A stretch of DNA of 64,000 nt from CAYVAP01 sp964343195 (lineage in GTDB: Bacteria; Bacteroidota; Bacteroidia; J057): positions 107,770 to 171,769 of the forward strand of contig CAYFIR010000002.1 in NCBI GenBank assembly GCA_964343195.1. The letters are read 5' to 3'. Position numbers and translations under genes: made by a program. Within the stretch, counting starts at the first letter, position 1, and each line of letters begins with the position of its first letter. The notes under the pieces are model-generated. The model searched no databases. It was not told the DNA's origin and was given only the letters and a program-made list of their open reading frames with translations. Positions 61,215 to 64,000 of the stretch are shown here, in pieces.

Positions 61215-61299
61215 CCCTTTGATCAGATTTTATTTTCCATCTGAGGGAAATTCTTTTTTTTGTGGTGCTATTCAGATGCCAGAGCAGTTAGAGATCCCC

Positions 61300-63315
61300 A
61301 TGAGCACTCCACTCGAAAAAATTAAAACCCTCACCGAGGAACTACGTCAGCACAATCACCAGTACTATGTACTGGCCCAGCCCACCATCTCCGACTTTGA
61401 ATTTGATCAGAAACTCAAAGAACTGGAGGAATTGGAAAAAGCACACCCAGACCTCAGACAACCTGATTCTCCAACCCTGAGAGTAGGCGGAGCAGTAAGC
61501 AAGGAGTTCGCAAGCTTTCAGCACGAACGCCCCATGCTCAGCCTGAATAACAGTTACTCACAGGAAGAAATCATGGAGTGGGACCGCCAGGCCAATGAAC
61601 TGGCTGGAGGCACTCCATTCCATTACCTGGTGGAGCACAAATTTGATGGGGTATCTCTAAGCCTTCATTACGAAGACGGCCTGCTGCTCCGCGCTGTGAC
61701 ACGTGGCGATGGCGTACAGGGAGATGATATCACCGCCAATGCCAGAACCATTCCCAGCATTCCGCTTAGGCTGAGAGGCGAGGGTTGGCCTCAAAAGATC
61801 GAGGTGCGCGGCGAGGTGGTCATGCCACTGGAGGCATTTCAGGCCCTCAATGAACAGCGAGCAGCAGAAGACCTGCCCCCTCTCATGAATCCTCGCAATA
61901 CAACAGCGGGGACACTCAAAATGCAGGACTCCAGCATCGTGGCCTCGCGCAGCATGGTGTACTATGCTTATTACCTCTGGGCGCAGGGACTGGATGCCAG
62001 AACCGATAGTGAACGCATGAATCTGCTGACCCAGTGGGGTTTCAAGCAGAGTGGGGCCCATCGCGTTTTCTCGAGCATTAAAGAAGTAAGAGGGTACCTG
62101 GATCAATGGGAAGACGACCGCAAAAGCCTTCCCTATGAAATAGATGGCATTGTCATCAAAGTCGATGAAGTTGGCCTAAGGGAGGAGATTGGGTACACCT
62201 CCAAGGCACCTCGCTGGGCCATTGCCTACAAATATAAAGCGGAAGAAGTAGTCACTCGCCTGGAAAGCATCACCTATCAGGTAGGACGGACCGGAAAAGT
62301 AACTCCCGTAGCCAACCTGACGCCAATACTACTCGCGGGAACCACCGTCAAGCGCGCCTCCGTTCACAATGCAGATGAAATTGAGCGTCTGCAACTCCAT
62401 GAAGGAGACTTCGTCAGAGTAGAAAAAGGGGGAGAAATCATCCCCAAAATTACCAGTGTAGTGGTAGAAGACCGCGCCTCAGGTGCTACACCCATATCCT
62501 TCATCGACCATTGTCCCGAGTGTGGGACTCCCCTTATCCGTAACGAAGGCGATGCCAACCATTACTGCCCCAATGACCTCGGTTGCCCTCCCCAGGTAAA
62601 GGGAAGAATCATTCATTTTGCCAGCAGGAAGGCACTGGACATTGATGGACTGGGCAGTGAAATAGTCAATCAACTGGTGGATGAAGGACTCATCCGGCAA
62701 TACGGGGACCTTTATTCACTTCAATACGACCAAATATTACCGTTGGAGCGGTTTGCCGATCAGTCGGCGCGAAACTTGCTGAAGGGGATCAGCATGAGCA
62801 AGGAGATTCCCTTTGAAAGGGTACTGTTTGGCATGGGGATAAGATATGTAGGGGCGACGGTAGCCAAGAAGTTGGCTCGCTATTTTGGAAGTATTGACAA
62901 AATAGCAGAGGCCTCGGTCGAAGACCTCGTAGCAGTACCTGACGTAGGAAAACAGATTGCTCAGAGCGTATTTGAGTTCTTTCGCCAACCTCAGCATCAG
63001 GAGCAGGTTGCACAGTTGAAGGCCGCAGGTCTAAAACTGGCAATAGAAGAAAAATCAGGGGGCTCCAACCTGCTGAGTGGAAAAAGTTTCGTAATTTCGG
63101 GAGTATTTTCCAGTTTGGATAGAAATGCAGTCAAGCAACTAGTAGAGGAGAATGGAGGAGAGGTTAAAAGTTCCCTATCCAGCAAAACCAGCTACCTGAT
63201 TGCGGGCGAGAATGCTGGTCCTTCCAAACTCACCAAAGCGGAAAAACATGAGATTCCTGTCCTCTCCGAACAGGACTTTTTAGATATGATCGAATGGCCT
63301 GGTTCAACGACTTAA
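61300..63315 (+). CDS. ligA: NAD-dependent DNA ligase
   Basis: A 671-residue LigA that seals nicks in replication and repair using NAD+. The start MSTPLEKIKTLTEELRQHNH at 61300 matches the family; an ATG at 61276 adds eight residues. Motifs are YYVLAQPTISDFEFD (domain Ia, NAD binding), VEHKFDGVSLSL with the adenylated lysine (KFDG), EVRGEVVMP, IDGIVIKVDEV, a Cys4 zinc finger (CPECGTPL, CPNDLGCPPQ), HhH repeats (about 520-590), and a BRCT domain (SGKSFVISGVFSSLDRNAVK). Its end overlaps the next gene by 22 bases. Confidence 0.96.
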   Translation: MSTPLEKIKTLTEELRQHNHQYYVLAQPTISDFEFDQKLKELEELEKAHPDLRQPDSPTLRVGGAVSKEFASFQHERPMLSLNNSYSQEEIMEWDRQANELAGGTPFHYLVEHKFDGVSLSLHYEDGLLLRAVTRGDGVQGDDITANARTIPSIPLRLRGEGWPQKIEVRGEVVMPLEAFQALNEQRAAEDLPPLMNPRNTTAGTLKMQDSSIVASRSMVYYAYYLWAQGLDARTDSERMNLLTQWGFKQSGAHRVFSSIKEVRGYLDQWEDDRKSLPYEIDGIVIKVDEVGLREEIGYTSKAPRWAIAYKYKAEEVVTRLESITYQVGRTGKVTPVANLTPILLAGTTVKRASVHNADEIERLQLHEGDFVRVEKGGEIIPKITSVVVEDRASGATPISFIDHCPECGTPLIRNEGDANHYCPNDLGCPPQVKGRIIHFASRKALDIDGLGSEIVNQLVDEGLIRQYGDLYSLQYDQILPLERFADQSARNLLKGISMSKEIPFERVLFGMGIRYVGATVAKKLARYFGSIDKIAEASVEDLVAVPDVGKQIAQSVFEFFRQPQHQEQVAQLKAAGLKLAIEEKSGGSNLLSGKSFVISGVFSSLDRNAVKQLVEENGGEVKSSLSSKTSYLIAGENAGPSKLTKAEKHEIPVLSEQDFLDMIEWPGSTT

Positions 63316-63950
63316 AGGATAAATTCAGCAAACGGCGGATTCGCAGCCTGGACCGTACCAAAGAATACGGAAGGGATTTCATTGATATCGATAGTGCCAA
63401 TCGCATTGGCGTCATTGTTAACATGAATGACTGCTCCCCCGAAGATCTTCAGCTAATCGAGGATTACATTTCGGCCCTGAAAGGGCGTGGGAAAGAAATT
63501 CTTGTGGTCGAGCTGACCAATGACAAGAAGGATGAATCTCACTTTGAGGGGACTGAAAAAACCATTTTCATCAACCCCACCAAGGTCAACTGGCTGGATT
63601 ACCCTACCCCGGCTATTGAGGAAGAAGTCCAGGCTCATGAAATGGACATCCTGATGGATTTTGACCGATCTCCCCGGATGGCTTCCAAATATTTGTGTAG
63701 CATGGCACGAGCCAAAACCCGCACCGGTATGCACCGTGAAGGGCTTGAAAGCTGCTACGAACTCATGATAAACCCCAGCACTGGACTGCTGGAGATGCAA
63801 AACCTGGAAGAAGCGCTTGAGAACCCCACTCCGGTTGAGCAGGACTATGAGATGACCAGCATGGATGAGAAGCCAGACATGAGATCAATCATTAAGGAAT
63901 TCGACTACTTTCTCAATATGATTGACAATGGTAGCAAGGTGAAAGCCTAG
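63294..63950 (+). CDS. DUF6913 family protein
   Basis: A 218-residue cytoplasmic protein of the Bacteroidota-specific DUF6913 family. The start region MAWFNDLKDKFSKRRIRSLD and IGVIVNMNDCSPEDLQLIED, then EILVVELTNDKKDESHFEGT and RSPRMASKYLCSMARAKTRT are characteristic. No enzymatic motif is seen. It overlaps the 3' end of ligA by 22 bases, so the two are translationally coupled; a link to DNA metabolism is guilt by association only. The last 50 bases of the window hold no recognised feature. Confidence 0.85.
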   Translation: MAWFNDLKDKFSKRRIRSLDRTKEYGRDFIDIDSANRIGVIVNMNDCSPEDLQLIEDYISALKGRGKEILVVELTNDKKDESHFEGTEKTIFINPTKVNWLDYPTPAIEEEVQAHEMDILMDFDRSPRMASKYLCSMARAKTRTGMHREGLESCYELMINPSTGLLEMQNLEEALENPTPVEQDYEMTSMDEKPDMRSIIKEFDYFLNMIDNGSKVKA

Positions 63951-64000
63951 TCATTAGTTTCGCCCCACGAAAAGGGCTTGAGAGCGTCTCCTTATGCCTT

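Noticed and set aside
61180..61299. N-terminal extension of LigA
   Set aside because: The first codons lie in a strong intrinsic terminator stem and T-run, and the encoded residues (FFPLIRFYF) do not belong to the LigA N-terminus.

Overview
This window is a chromosomal segment of a member of the Bacteroidota. Four kinds of evidence point there: secreted proteins ending in type IX secretion (T9SS) sorting domains of both type A and type B ('gliding motility-associated' C-terminus), PKD and SBBP-like repeat proteins, phylum-typical promoters (TTG plus TAnnTTTG), and phylum-typical families (DUF1800/DUF1501 pair, DUF2911, DUF6702, DUF6913, DUF7948, type III glutamine synthetase). The mixture of giant PKD adhesins and heptameric intergenic repeats suggests Saprospiria (Lewinella/Haliscomenobacter-like); that placement is inference. 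No rRNA, CRISPR array, IS element or prophage was recognised.

Layout. (1) 1-12,285, all minus strand: a surface-glycan locus with an ABC-type exporter (Wzm-like permease, Wzt-like ATPase with carbohydrate-binding tail), two glycosyltransferases, two sulfotransferases, a methyltransferase, an acyltransferase, a winged-helix/nucleotidyltransferase-like protein and a 1294-residue T9SS surface protein whose start overlaps a glycosyltransferase stop. The expected product is a sulfated, probably acylated and methylated exported polysaccharide. A four-helix-bundle gene flanked by inverted repeat arms is wedged into this operon. (2) 12.5-19 kb: LAS-type peptidase, methyltransferase, CcsA/CcmC-like haem protein, PgpH-type c-di-AMP phosphodiesterase and a CHAT protease-like protein. 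(3) 19-30 kb: transaldolase-like aldolase, YwbE, a type B T9SS PKD protein, the DUF1800/DUF1501 pair, GlnN and a DUF2911 lipoprotein. (4) 30-38 kb: HemL, CcmB, universal stress protein, CcoI-type copper ATPase, RtcB ligase. (5) 38.4-39.7 kb: a minus-strand tRNA cluster (Trp, Gln, Phe and a degenerate Asp-like copy) with small ORFs. (6) 39.8-54 kb: peptidases, transporter, FKBP lipoproteins, gamma-glutamyltransferase, TonB receptor, MazG-like enzyme, SmpB, DtxR-like regulator. (7) 54-64 kb: a 1489-residue type B T9SS protein, Ffh, a SRAP (HMCES/YedK) protein, LigA and a DUF6913 protein.

The most unusual feature is not a gene. Almost every intergenic gap next to a stop codon carries an imperfect hairpin whose arms are built from tandem words of about seven bases (GGAGTTC, GATTCGT, CAGGGA-type, CAGGATT-type, TATGGAG-type, CAATGTTC-type). 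Several begin within 0-10 bases of a stop codon. GGAGTTC-type members share loop and edge sequences. One pair of arms of the same general design encloses the four-helix-bundle gene, which suggests that these hairpins and that protein may belong to one element family.
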